Source: Emydura subglobosa
Taxonomy: Eukaryota; Chordata; Testudines; Chelidae
NCBI GenBank assembly: GCA_007922225.1
Contig: ML679973.1
Location: forward strand, 4,874,597-4,938,596
Length of the DNA: 64,000 nt
Reading direction: 5' to 3'
Both the position numbers and the translations under genes were made by a program. The stretch's first letter is position 1, and every line of letters begins with the position of its first letter. Shown in pieces: positions 1 through 11,559 of this stretch. The notes beneath the pieces are model-generated. The model was not told the origin of the DNA, made no database searches, and worked only from the letters and a program-made list of their open reading frames with translations.

Positions 1-1196
1 TTGCTCTTCAGTAGATGACAGCAGAGAATACCGTTGATATTTAAATGAGGTACTTCCTCATTCAGTCAACGCAGCGGATGCCATCAGAGAGCTGAGCTCA
101 CTCAATTACTTCCCTTCTCTCCTAGGTGTCAGGCCACAGGGCTTACTTTGGGGTTTGGCCCATTGATTTAAACTGCAGTTTGCTTGAATAAGAGCAGAGT
201 GAAAAAATGAGCATGTGTCCCAATAATAATGTTATGGTGCCAAGTGTTAATGTCATGTGTATTATCAGTGTGTGCATGCAGGAGTGTATCTGAGTATGTT
301 ATGAATCATTGATGCATAAATACTCAGGGTGAACTCATTGCACCCAGACAATGGTTAAGAGGATTTTGTGTGTAAAGCACCCTTTGTCTGGGTATTCAGA
401 CGTTTTTGAGTTTCATTTGTATTGCAAAGCAGCTGCACAAAAAGAGGGTTGATGCCCAGGCTTAACTTTCCAGACCACATGATCCTAGGTGGGCTGAGGG
501 TTTATCAGTTGAAAAGTCCAGGGACTGAGGGAAGAACAAGGAACAGTGACTGTGTTTAAACTGTGGGATTCCAGGAGAGGAGAGACCAAGACAGACAGAG
601 GCTCAAGAGCAGCCTCTTGGTGAAAGGACAGTGGTGCTTTAGCTGAAGTTTCTGGGGGGAAAAAAGAAAAAAAAAAGAGTTTCTTGCGGGCAGTCTGTGA
701 CCAACACTGTTCAGGGAAACAAGACAAGCATAAATTCTGTACATAAACAATACACACTCAGAAAATACCTGACTACATCACTGATTTCTTCTCCAATGTA
801 AAACTATCCTGCAAGGCTGTTAACACTACCACCACTCAGCAAAGATGCAACATTAATATGTTTACTAAAATGAACCACACTCTGATATTGCTTGGACAAA
901 AATTCCAATATTTTTATGTGGCCAGAATGCAGTAACAACCCAGGTTTCTTCATCAGTGTCTTTTCCTTGCATAAGAAACCTTCCATTATGAATTTATGCA
1001 CCTGAGGGAAGATTTTTATGATTCATAAAGGAAGTTGAAGGTGATCATATTTTTTGTCCAGTTTCATTGCTTCCTGCTGTGCAAAGTAACCCAGTTCCCC
1101 AACTCAATGCAATGACATAACTCCACATGCTATGTATTATATGTCCCCCTGCAGAATGGAAGGCTTTTTAAAATTGCATCCCCTGAAATGGCTATT
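1..1196. other. intergenic, no gene seen
   Basis: AT-rich non-coding sequence. The open frames here are short, without splice context or recognisable protein similarity. An A-rich run lies near 660-680. I see nothing functional that I can support. Confidence 0.5.
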
Positions 1197-1474
1197 ACTT
1201 GGGCTATGTCTACACTAGAGAGCTTACAGCAGTACTGCTGTATCAATGTAGCTGCACCACTGTAAAATCTCTTGTGTAGCCACTCTATGCCTATGGGAGA
1301 GAGATCTCCCATTGACAAAATTAAAACACACCAATGAGTGGCAGTAGCTATGTCAGCAGTTCTCCTGCTGACATGCGCTGTCCACACTGACATTTCAGTG
1401 TAACTTACGTTGCTCAGGGGTGTATTTTTGCAATGTAAAAATTGCAAAAATGGTAGCGTAGACATAGCCTAAGT
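1197..1474. mobile_element. non-autonomous DNA transposon (MITE) with terminal inverted repeats
   Basis: The left end reads ACTTGGGCTATGTCTACACT and the reverse complement of the right end reads ACTTAGGCTATGTCTACGCT, a terminal inverted repeat of about 20 bp with two mismatches. The 278 bp element has no coding capacity. The 'GTCTACAC' end type is shared with other short elements in this window. I could not settle the target-site duplication, so hAT versus Harbinger is open. Confidence 0.8.
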
Positions 1475-3450
1475 TTATAGACAACAGCGTGAGGGCTAAA
1501 ATTAGTGGCTCTTATTGTTGGAGCAACTGTTCCTTGATCTCATCCAAACACTAGATACTGTTAACTATGATTTTACTGTTTGAACAACTGGAATCCCCGG
1601 AATGGTTGGAAAAAGACATAGATGCTAGCTTGCACTCACATGAACAATTCACAAGTGGAGATGGGCCTAAACTGCAAAATACAGGTTGAGACCAGGATCT
1701 AAATTTCCTCAAAGTTTGGGAGTGGTTGAAGCCAAGGTTCTTGTTCAGATCCAAGGTTCTAGTTCTTGTCATACATCACAGGGGGGCTTAGTATGGATGG
1801 AAAAAGATCTAATCCTGGATAGACTGATTTTTAAGGTGAGAGAAGATGCAATTGGATTCTGTCTGGTATGCATTTAATATAGATCAGTTGATCTAGGCCC
1901 CATGCTCAGAAGGAAACTAGAGTCATACTGTGCTATGTTTTCATCTTGCCTGAGCCAATCCTTGTGGTGCTTTCTGGATGTTTACTCAGTTCCTACAGAA
2001 TTCAATGAGAGTTTTGTCCAAATAAGGAGTTCAGGCTTTGGCTGACAGAATAAACTTGTTTAAAGGGATTTTGGCAAGTAGTACAGGCTCCCAAATATGG
2101 GAAGGGAGGAGAGGAAGAATGTGTATGTGGAAGGGTTTACAACAATGGTAGATCAGTGACCAATGCATTCAGTTCTCCCACCATCCTGGCAGAGGTGATG
2201 GTCACTAAAAAGGCTACCTTTGCTGACAGATGTAGAAACAAACATGATACCAAAGGCTTGAATGCACAGACAAGACAAATTCAAGTCTCAGGAAGGTGTT
2301 GGGTCTCTGACAAATGGAAATAATTTATTTAAAAAAACCTTACATTTTTACAAGTTTAAAAATATAAATGTAACCAGCTTTTTGGAATGTGAATTATTCC
2401 TCTGTTGTTTTGGGAACCCAAACATGGCTGAACTGCGCAAGAGAAGCAGAAAGAACTAGTTTGACTGTCCCTGCTGGAAAAAGGCACAAAAAGCAGCTGT
2501 CTTAATTAACATTGGTAAAAGTAAATTTGATTTTGAAAATGTTAAAAAGTGTTATAAGTAACAGAAGTTGGAAATATTGGTTTGGTTGTTTTTTAGCTGT
2601 CAGTGAATTCACACATACACACAGAACTTGTTTATTCTTTACTAATGTGATTCCAGAAACAAAAGATCCTTCTTTGATTTTGATTAAAACTAAAGGAGCA
2701 GACAGTCCATCTCCCTTTAGCAAACACTGATGTTTTGGAAGCAAGTGTCTTAGTTTTATGATTTCATACATTTTCAAAACATCTGCCAAGAAGCACTCAT
2801 TTAATTTCACTTAAAAATTTTAAACATCTCAAATGCTCACATTTTGAGGGCAGTGTTTTAAAAGAAATTGTATAACTTTTAAGGAGTACACAAAATGTGC
2901 TATATACCAGTGCAAAATCCCTGTTGAGATCAGCAGCACTCAGAACTCAGCTAGACGCATAGCTAATGAAGTAAATATTCTCCACATGTACTGGAACCAT
3001 AGAAACATGCATAGTATCTGGGACTGGTCAAGAAAAACAGAACCCTTTTTAGGCATTCCGATATCGACCACACCTGCATTGCATCAGTTTATGATGAATT
3101 ATTAAATGTTTCTAAAGCAAATACAACATCGATATAACAATATTGATATATGAAACACAGTACAATGAGTCAGAATAGCTGTCAAGTGTAACTAATTCAG
3201 CAAGGGACAAACTAATTATATAAACAGCAAAACATAATGGATTCCTCTGAGAATCGGTGAAAGTTCTTAGGCCCCAGTGTTGCAATGGGCCGCCCAATGG
3301 GACTGCTCACACAGTAAAGTTAACATGCATAAATCTTTGCAAGGTTGGGGCCTCATTATCAGAGAATGATAATCATTTGAATACACTATTTTTTGCTTCA
3401 ATTGACCAGTGATGCAATGGTGGTTTCTTGAAACATATGACACATTGGCA
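1475..3450. other. intergenic upstream of B4GALT4, no gene seen
   Basis: AT-rich sequence without recognisable exons or RNA genes. The longest open frame on either strand is about 100 codons and has no family resemblance. It probably contains diverged repeats that I cannot name. Confidence 0.45.
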
Positions 3451-3559
3451 TGTTATGTCACACTGAGCACAACAGGGATATTATTATTAACGATTATTTG
3501 ACTAAAATTACACGCTGGCAAAACAAGACGCTGGTTGGCCAAATAATTAATAATTGGTG

Positions 3560-4900
3560 CACGCTAGATAAATTCGGGGAGGTGAGCAGGCTATTCCGCA
3601 CCCAGTTGCTTCCCTTCCTGTGCTTTGGGGGGCCCCATGGCTCAGCCAAGGAAAAGGCCTCCCCGTTGGCTTGCTGCAATCTCTTTCAGGGTAGGTGCCC
3701 CCCTTGGGGAAGCCAGGATCCCTGGGTGACAGCGAACGGAGCCAGTTCAGCTGGTGCTAGATGGGGGGAGGCGCACGGGGCGCCAGGCCTCGACTCCGCC
3801 GGCCGGCCCCACGGGCGGGGACTGGGGAAGTGACCCTGAAGAGCGGGGCTCAGTGCCCCGGCCGGAGGGAGGGGCCTGGGCTGGCCCCGCACGCGGGGCA
3901 CAGGGGCGCGTGCGGACGCACACCAGGGGTTCCATCCGGAGCTGTCACGAGGCGGGGCGGAGCCAGGCGCCTAGCGGGGGGAAGCGGGGTGGAGGAGAGG
4001 GAGGGTCGCTCTATCCCTCCCTCCTCCGGGGTCTGTGGTGGGAGGCAGGCGGCCGCTCTTGCTCCGCCCTGCCCTCCTCTCTATGGTCGCCGAGGGATGC
4101 GGTGGGTACGGGTTAGTACCGACACCGCCGCGGAGAAGGCAGGTGAGGAGCGGCCCAGCCGGGGCCCCCTTCCTCCGGGGCTCTGAGGCGGGGCCGGGGG
4201 TGGCGCAGCTCCCCGGAACTGGGGACTGAGCCTAGCCGGCCCGTCACCAGCCACGGGGGCCCCGCCCCGGACCAGGGGTGTCCCCCGCCGTGCCACGGCT
4301 CCGAGGAGCGTCCAACCGCCCGCCCCGCCCCTCCCCCCTCCGAGCTATACCACTACTGAGCCGGGCGGGGGGGAGGACAGCCAGTAATACCGGTCCCCCC
4401 CCCCGGAATAGTGCTGCTGGCGTAACACGGTGACGCAAGCGAGCCACGCGCGTGGGCGCGCGCTCCCCCGCCTGCCTCCAGCTTGGGTGGGGCTCGCCTC
4501 GCCTCGCCTCAGCCGCGTGCTCAGGGAGCTGGGGTGGTTTCCTGCAGCGCTCAGCCGAGCCGTGCTCAGCACCGAGCTGTGCAGTTTTTTTCCAGCCAGC
4601 AAGCAGCGCACGTGGCGGCCCGGAGCCGGCTGCCTGCTCTGGGAGCTGCTGCTCCCCTGTTCGCGGCGCTGTGAATGTGCCCAATGCAGGCGAGGGGTGG
4701 CCAGGCTGTGGCTCGTGTGAGCCGCGTGCAGAGCCCCCTCTAGCACGCCCCCTTCGCTGCCTACCAGACTGGGGCGGGGGGAACTTGGAGGCTAGAGCTC
4801 CTGCCCTTAAGGTGGCGGGGCGAGAGGATCCCGCCCAGCGAGGAGGGAAATCTTGGGGCGTCAGTCAGTCTGGCTACCTAACGCGGTGTATGGGCCACTG
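3560..4900 (+). promoter_or_regulatory. B4GALT4: CpG island and promoter of B4GALT4
   Basis: Base composition changes abruptly from AT-rich to very GC- and CpG-rich at about 3,560 and back near 4,900. Several GGGCGG-type GC boxes are present (for example near 3,950 and 4,363), with a TGACGCAA ATF/C-EBP-like site near 4,430, and no clear TATA box. This is the usual design of a broadly expressed vertebrate promoter. It holds a strong splice donor at 4,142/4,143 on the + strand, and the next + strand gene is B4GALT4. The open frames of 100-155 codons here result from GC richness and are not genes. Confidence 0.75.
4080..4142 (+). other. B4GALT4: probable 5' untranslated exon 1 of B4GALT4 (3' boundary defined)
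   Basis: The sequence GGCAG|GTGAGG at 4,138-4,148 is a near-consensus splice donor inside the CpG island. The start of transcription cannot be placed; the left coordinate is only nominal. The exon contains two ATGs (4,083 and 4,097). The second opens a frame without a stop to the end of the exon, and it would be in frame with the main B4GALT4 start if the acceptor at 28,968-28,969 is used (see findings). Assignment to B4GALT4 is inferred from strand and order. Confidence 0.5.
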
Positions 4901-4930
4901 GCTGGGCGTTGTGAAGTAGTTGGGGCCCTA

Positions 4931-4972
4931 GTGTGTGTGTGTGTGTGTGTGCGCGCGCGCGCGCGTGCACTT
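4931..4972. repeat. (TG)n followed by (CG)n alternating purine-pyrimidine tract
   Basis: About ten TG units run directly into about eight CG units at the 3' edge of the CpG island. This is a simple repeat and a strong Z-DNA-prone sequence. Confidence 0.95.
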
Positions 4973-5204
4973 GACTGTGCGTGGCCCCAACTGAATTGCG
5001 GTGTTTTCGCCTGGCTCATCATCAGGACAGGAGTTGGGGTGTGTGAGCAAACCAAGTTGAAAGATAGAGTCCAAGGTGGTGGTTGGCTTGTCAATCAGCA
5101 AAGAGACGGCCTGTGTGTTTAAAGGGTGCTGTCAACGCAAATTTGGCCCAAAGTTTAGACTCTGTGAAAACACAGTTCCTTCAAAACTTAAGAATAGTAT
5201 AAAT

Positions 5205-5560
5205 CGGTGATACTCAAACTATCGTGGTTCAGGAGCCAAATTAGCCATCAGCATTACCCAAAAGAGCCACAGTGGTGTGAATTAATTCTTTCATTTACTA
5301 TAGTACAATTCATATTTAAACAGGTATTTCCCCTCTCATACTATCTATCTAACATTATTCTCACAGCAAGTAAGTTAATAATTTAGTGCAAGTCCATAAC
5401 TTAATTGGTTAATAACATAGTAAAAGCTTCCTGATTGGTTAATAGCTTAGATTGGTTAAAATTAAATCACACAACCTTTTAATATCATGTGCTGCAGAGA
5501 GCAGCAGGAGACACTTTAAAGAGGCGCTTGTGGCTCCGAGCCACAGTCTGAATATCACTC
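5205..5560. mobile_element. hAT-type non-autonomous transposon with 8-bp target duplication
   Basis: The left end (CGGTGATACTCAAACTATCG) and the reverse complement of the right end (GAGTGATATTCAGACTGTGG) form an imperfect terminal inverted repeat of the hAT 'CAGTGnTTCTCAAACT' type. The flanks are GTATAAAT (5,197-5,204) and ATATAAAT (5,561-5,568), matching at 7 of 8 positions, the duplication length expected for hAT. There is no transposase frame inside. Confidence 0.85.
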
Positions 5561-5949
5561 ATATAAATATTTGCATGAATTAAAGAAAGAATGAATTCCT
5601 GTGGAGATAAATAAGCAATGCCCTGCAGTGTATGTATAAGGAAACTCATGTGTTGCAGCAATGGGAAAAGGAAACAAACTATAAACAAAATAGTAATGGA
5701 TTTCATGGATATATCCTTGCCTCAGTTGGGAGAAATGTAAAAAGTAAAGCAATAACATAATGACATGTAACTACCCTTTAAAATTATTCTAAGTTGTTGG
5801 CAAAATAGGTAGGGAAACTTGTTTAAAAATGATTAACACTGGAATGTTCAGCATATTCAAAGCACTTTATTAGCATTGGTCCCTCTCTTGCAGTTGGACT
5901 AGGTTGACCCTTGAGTCTTCAGAGAGTCCCAATAAATTCAACATTAGCA

Positions 5950-6080
5950 TTAATTAGACCCTGATCCAGCAAACACTTATATACTTGTATAACTTTATCT
6001 CTGTGTAGTGTCATTGGCCTCACTTGGTAAATGGTAAATGACATATGTGCTTAAATGTCTGCAGGATTTGGGCCTAAAAT
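5950..6080. repeat. short palindromic interspersed repeat
   Basis: The ends 'CCCTGATCCAGCAAACACTTA' type and '...CTGCAGGATTTGGGCC' are inverted relatives, a pattern common in reptile and bird DNA. A related copy lies at about 16,570-16,645. No coding capacity. Confidence 0.5.
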
Positions 6081-6149
6081 TATGAGATTATGTGGTTACT
6101 TTGGTAGTTTGTGGATGCACCACCAAGGTGTTTGAATCTACAAGTCATG

Positions 6150-6410
6150 TCTAAGTTATGGGGCTATAGCAGCATAGCTATGGGATAACCCTGTAATGCA
6201 GATACAGCAATGGAAGGGGTTTTTCTGTTGGTGTAGAAACACCACTGCCTTCGGCGATGCTAAATTGATGGAAACGTTTCTCCATTGACTTACCGTATCT
6301 AAACCAGGGGTTAAGTCAGCATAGCTATGGCGTTTAGGGGTGTGGGTTTTTCACACTCTTGTGTGTCATAGCTATGTTGACCTAAATTGTAAATGTAGAT
6401 CAGGCCCCGG
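6150..6410. mobile_element. MITE remnant
   Basis: The sequence has repeated 'CATAGCTATG' modules (near 6,170, 6,318 and 6,365) and ends in 'AAATGTAGATCAGGCC', which resembles the inverse of the 'GGCCTGATCTACA' end of turtle MITEs. The left end is less clear. No frame is present. Confidence 0.55.
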
Positions 6411-6550
6411 ACTCACTGTGATTTTTGAGCACTTCACTTCTCTAACGTCAGTTCCCCATTTGTAAAATAGAGAGGATGGCAACAATACTTTCCTGCATCT
6501 AAGGTGAGGGATATTGTGAAACTTCATTTAATTAAACCTGCAAAGTGCTA
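6411..6550 (+). repeat. MIR-family SINE fragment
   Basis: The order 'cacttcacttctct ... cagttccccatttgtaaaatagag' followed by 'aaagtgctacaagtgc' is the diagnostic MIR core and tail, diverged. Confidence 0.75.
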
Positions 6551-7554
6551 CAAGTGCACTGAATAAAATGCAGATAGAAGGGGAAAGTATTCCTGATAGA
6601 CAACATTTGCGTGCGAATCTCATAAGATATTGCACCCTCATAATGCCAGTTATGTCTGATTCATGCTGACATCCTATTGCCACTCTTAGCATGTGTCTTA
6701 GTTTAACTTTCACGATATCCCTTTAGTCTGTTGGGCAAGAATAAACAAATTGCCCGGCTTTAGGAACACAATACGTGTGTTGAAGGAAGGGTTTTTTTCT
6801 TTCTGGTTTCGGTTGCCATGTTCCTTTTTATTTTACTAGTATTGTGGAAGCAAAGTTTGTAGCTAGCGGGGTGCTTAGTTCTTATCAAAAGACTGTAAAG
6901 AGGATATGCATGAGTTTGGAGAACTTGGGTTTTTGCTATTTAGGAGGTGATAAGCTTGCAGATTCTGAAGCTCAGTCAGATATCTAACTGTCTGCGGCAA
7001 GGGTTCAGCACAGGAATTGTTTTGTTGGTTCAGTTCTGTCTGTGTAGGCCGGATCTCTGCATGCTTCTTAACTGTGTTCACTCCATCTTAGAGCACCATG
7101 TTTAACCAAGGGTTTGAACCGTGTGTCTAGGTGGGACCTTGGGAGTGTTTGTAAGCATTAAGAGAGAGTTTAATTTGTGTGCAGATCCACTTCTCTCCCT
7201 CATTTCCTCCTTTATACCTTTTAACCTCCTCTGTTAACAGCTTGTTTTATGCACACTGCCTCTTGAGCATGTCTTTGCTTAGTGGGCGTTTGTTGATTAC
7301 CTGAAATGGTTGGTTCCTTTGCTTGCCCTTGCTACCAGTTCAGTATCTCCATAAAGGCAACTCTGTTTCTACCAGAGCTGTTCCAGTGCATCTATACGCA
7401 ATTCTCCTGTCATTTTTGTACTGGTGTGTTCTAGGTCTCTTCAAATCCCTATCCCATATGCTCAGTATTGTTGCTAGGAGCAGGGACTTTTGGGAATTCA
7501 CAGATATGAGGCACTACATTGGGTAATGGGTTGAGGAGGATTGGATGAACTAAA

Positions 7555-7764
7555 TGTGAGGGTTTATATTCAAGTAATCCACCAGTCTTAGTAATAATTA
7601 ATTGCTAATAATTTAATAGTCTTTATTAGACAGATACCTAGTTAACATATGTACAGAGTGTCTTAACTCAGGTCACTCTAACATTAGACCAATTGCCTTT
7701 TCCAGCTGTCAGCTTCAACATCTTGGAATTCTATTAATTCTCTTAAAGCCACAGTAACACCACA
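7555..7764 (-). repeat. 3' LTR of the gypsy element
   Basis: On the minus strand it starts TGTGGTGTTACTGTGGC and ends CCCTCACA. A minus-strand AATAAA lies near 7,621. It is preceded (7,765-7,785) by a purine-rich stretch suitable as a polypurine tract. It shares about 170 diverged bases with 11,590-11,734. Confidence 0.75.
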
Positions 7765-8464
7765 TCTCCTGTCTTTTAAGTTTTTAGCACAAATGTGTCG
7801 TGTGTGTATCAGAATTACCATAACAGTTTTCTTTAAGTCTTATAACAGGTTTCCTTTGACACGACTGTGTGTCTTCTATATCTGCTGTATTATTGAAGTT
7901 CTTATTACTTAGAGGAATGATTTCATTTTCTTGCTGCGCTCTATTGTTTCTTCTTTCAGCTGAGTTCAGTCTCGCAGGTAACAATTGCAAATGTCTCCAA
8001 TTTCATCTATATACTTAATCATTATTAGCCATGACATCATAAGATTGTGGCACTACCTTTTTTGTTACAGTGGCTTTCTGAGCCCAATTTCTACCATTTT
8101 AGGTACATACTCTATCATTTGGTTTCAAATAAGACAGTTTATGCGGTCCTCTATCATAATAATTCTTTTGATACAAACTTGACTGATATTTATACTTTCC
8201 TTATATCCTTCTCGAAAAAACATACATAATATGTTTCTAACCTTTCAGTTAAACAACACCTGTGCAGATGATAAACCTTGTTGTAATGGCAATGTTCTGT
8301 AATTTAATAATGCCAAATATTAATCAGTATTCATTTCTTCAGATTTTGTTAGTAATCTTTTTATCATTTTCACCTAGCCCATTAGATTATGGGTAACGTG
8401 GACTTGATGTAATATATTTGAAATTATATGCTATAGTAAACATTTTAAACTATTGACTATGAAA

Positions 8465-8800
8465 TTAAGGTCCATTATACTGTACTGGGAATGCCATGCC
8501 TTGCAAAAATTGATTTAATTTTATTAATGACTTGTTTGGTACATAAAATAATAGAATGAGATTTAATCTAAATCTGCTATGCTGTAGTTTGAACCCATTG
8601 TTTCTTGTTCTGCCCTCTATGGCAAGAGAGAACATCTTTTCTCCATCTTTTTTATGGCAATCTTTCAAGTGTTTGAAGACTGCTCTCATGTCCCTTCCCC
8701 CATTGCCTCTTTTCCAAACTAAACACACTCAGTTCCTTCAGTCTTTGCTCATATGGCTTGCATTCCATCCCTTTGATTACATCTGTTTTCTAGTATAGAT
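8465..8800 (-). mobile_element. CR1 LINE fragment (antisense) inside the gypsy element
   Basis: The plus strand reads as the reverse complement of the CR1 3' coding end, with the usual 'ttaaagcacttgaagac...cactcagttccttcagtcttt...catatggcttgc' pattern. The minus-strand translation gives DMRAVFKHLKDCHKKDGEKMF, typical of the CR1 C-terminus. It is truncated at both ends. Confidence 0.8.
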
Positions 8801-9171
8801 ATTTAAAAAAAAATGCAAGAAATAATCAAGATTATAAAATGCATGTCCTTTATATTCAAACAGATCTAAACCTATTTTAAAGACTAAGGTCTTAAGCTTT
8901 CTCAAATAAATGTGATAGGTTGCTTAGACTGAACATATCAATATTTTTGACATATGTCACATTATTTTATACAAATCCTCTGTTTGGCTCATTTGTGACC
9001 AATACAGAACCTCTCTTGCTCTGTCTGCATTTTTCGATGCCTAAATATCCCTCATGTATGCATTTCAACATCTCTGCTTTTAACCCTAAAGGAATTACTG
9101 TTGTTACCTTAAAAACAGAAGTCCTTTAGTTACTGATAAGTCTTGAATAAATTGATTACATGGGTTTGGTA

Positions 9172-9173
9172 TC

Positions 9174-9212
<39 letters not shown>
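9172..9212. repeat. (ATT)n microsatellite
   Basis: A T-run followed by about ten ATT units, within the gypsy element between the spacer and RNase H remnants' downstream part. Confidence 0.95.
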
Positions 9213-9330
9213 CCTCTTTCAATTGCTGTAATACCCTTTGTAAATTCTCATCCTGTCTGGTTGCTTGTACAGTTTCTTCCCATGCACTTTCTGATACAGG
9301 AAACAATTTAAGTACATCTACATGTATCAC
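9213..9330 (-). pseudogene. gypsy polyprotein fragment between RNase H and integrase
   Basis: The minus-strand frame reads DVLKLFPVSESAWEETVQAT then RQDENLQRVLQQLKED. This is the segment that follows RNase H in vertebrate gypsy polyproteins. The adjacent microsatellite interrupts it. Confidence 0.5.
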
Positions 9331-9523
9331 ATTATCATCTTCAAATACATTGGTTACATCACATGCTATAGAAGCAGTATCAGTAACAATTAACTATTTG
9401 TGTAACTGATATTCTAATTTTAGAATACATAAATACAATTGAAAAAAATCATCTTTGTAACTGAGGTGGTATGTCTGTCATGTTTCTTTTTGAAGTATTA
9501 ACTAATGGTTTAGATCTGTATTG

Positions 9524-9793
9524 TCAGAAACAAATCATACCATATATATATAGATGTGACATTTTTTGCATGCAAAAACCAATGCCAAAGCTTCTTTCTA
9601 ATTGAGCATACTGACGTTCCGTTTTTGACATAGCTCTAGATGCATAAGCAACCAGTTTCCATAGATCTCCGTACTTGTGTAATAGAACTGCTCCTAGGCC
9701 TTGTTTGGATGTATCTGAAGACAGTTTTTTAAGTCTGTTACTATAAAATAGTTTTAATATTGAAGCTGTTTTTATTAGTTGCTCATGCTGCAT
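9524..9793 (-). pseudogene. gypsy RNase H fragment
   Basis: The minus-strand frame contains SDTSKQGLGAVLLHKYGDLW followed by VAYASRAMSKTERQYAQLER, the RNase H core of Ty3/gypsy elements (first catalytic Asp in SDTS). The end of the frame is scrambled and stops early. Flanking frames are broken. Confidence 0.85.
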
Positions 9794-10119
9794 AAATTCT
9801 TGTTGATGTTGACTGTCTCCTGTCCATTGATTATTTTTAGAAAGTAAAGCCCTTAAATTTGTTTTGTTCTGTTCTACATGGTTAGGTACATATTTTCCTA
9901 CAAAATTAACAATATCTCAAAATTTCTGTAGTGACTCCTTATCTTTTGGGTAAAGTGATGTTATCAATCCTTGCATTCTTTGTGGATCAATCTGTAATTC
10001 TTTACTGGTCAGTTTTTCTCCTAAAATTGTTAATTCTTGCACTCTAAATTTACATTTTTTTGTTTTTTTGCTGTAGGTAAAGTTTTAGTTAACTTTAGAA
10101 GATCATGATATATATCCTA

Positions 10120-10490
10120 TCATCTATGTACACTTGTGTGCCATTTATATTTACAAAAATTCATTTCATATTGCTCTACAAAATACCTCTGGAACTGAAC
10201 ATAATCCAAAAGGTAATCCTTTAAAACAGTAATGTCCAAAAGGTGTGTTAAATGTATATAACATTGACTTTCTTGCTCCAGTGGTATTTGCCAAAATCCA
10301 TTTGAAGCATCTAAAGAAAAGTATTTTGCTCCTGACATTTCTCCAAGTAGTTCTTCAGATATTTTAAAATGTTGCCTTTTAATGTACTTATTTAAGTCTT
10401 TTGGATCTAAATATAAATGTAAGGATTCATTTTTCTTTTCTACTCTTACTAGTGAATTCACCGATTCAGTCAACTCTTCCACTCTATCTT
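10120..10490 (-). pseudogene. gypsy reverse transcriptase fragment
   Basis: The minus-strand frame includes VRVEKKNESLHLYLDPKDLN and AKYFSLDASNGFWQIPLEQE, the N-terminal finger and first catalytic motif (LDASNGFWQIPL) of Ty3/gypsy reverse transcriptase. A residue before LDA is missing compared with family members (K/S LDA), and the sequence degenerates after it. The YxDD region is not readable. Confidence 0.85.
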
Positions 10491-10849
10491 ATCTAAATTA
10501 ATAAACCTTTCAAAATTCTTGCTCCTTAAAGCCAAGGGCATTTTTCTAGTTGGGTGTGTAACTGGTTTCTTTGTTTCCTTTAACTCTATTTTATACATTG
10601 TATTCAATTAGCAATGTCAGTGAATAACTCTGTAAATTGATGTGCTATTTCTAGTGTTTCAGAATCCTGAATAGTCTGAATTCTAAGGATTAGATTTGGT
10701 GCTAAACATGTTTCTAAATCTAGAATAGAAATACTTTGTCCTTAACTACTACAAATTGTATGTTTTCTAAATAATCTTAACTATGACCTATAATTCGCAA
10801 ATACCCATGACAGGAATTTTTTCACCACAGTAAGATTGTTGTAAATTAT

Positions 10850-10985
10850 TGTGTTTGTTCTCGTCCTACAGGTGTTACTATTAGACATTTTATAATTTCT
10901 TCTGAAATTACATTAGCTTTTGCACCTGTATCTACTACATATGAAATAAAAGTTCTGTTAGTAGACAGTGTAACTGTCCAATTCT
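10850..10985 (-). pseudogene. gypsy aspartic protease fragment
   Basis: Translating the minus strand gives ISYVVDTGAKANVISEEI, the DTGA active-site motif of a retrotransposon aspartic protease, in a frame open for about 40 codons. It lies upstream of the reverse transcriptase remnant in the minus direction, as expected. Confidence 0.75.
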
Positions 10986-11559
10986 CCTTGTAGTTCAGAG
11001 TGAGATTATTTCAAAATACCCAGAAACAAATTTTCTTCATTTGTAACGTCAGTTATGTATTCCTTATTCGGTATTTTCAATGAGGCTTTCAAATTTTGAA
11101 CTACATACATGTTTTTAAGTTTTTCCAGTCTTCTCTGTTTACAAACTTTTGCAAAATGATTCTTTCTTGCAGATATATGGGTTTGACCACATGCTTGACG
11201 TTATCTAGGTTGGTGCTTCCTTCTATATCTAGAACATTATTTCATATGCTCATATATTTTGACTTTAATTCTTTCACTCTTTTTTCCTCCTTAGACCTGT
11301 TTTATTTCTTTTTCTTAAGTCTATATTCACCTTAGCTTTCTTTCTAAACTGAGCAATCATTGTTGATTCAGTTCAGCAGTGTGGCAAATTCTCACTGCAC
11401 TTTCCAGATTTAGATTTGTCTCCTCTATCTGTTTTTTTCTGACACTGATATCTTTTTACACCCATCAAAATTTGATCTCTTGTCATTGACTCAGATTCTG
11501 GAAACTGCATGTCTGACTTATCTTTAGATCTGTTAAAATGATTCAAAAGTATCTTCCTC

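Noticed and set aside
3450..3833. Plus-strand frame of 127 codons crossing into the CpG island
   Set aside because: Half of it is AT-rich intergenic sequence and half CpG-island sequence, with no domain. It is unlikely to be a gene.
4244..4919. Several open frames of 96-155 codons on both strands in the first CpG island
   Set aside because: Same composition effect; overlapping in many frames, no domain and no conserved start context.
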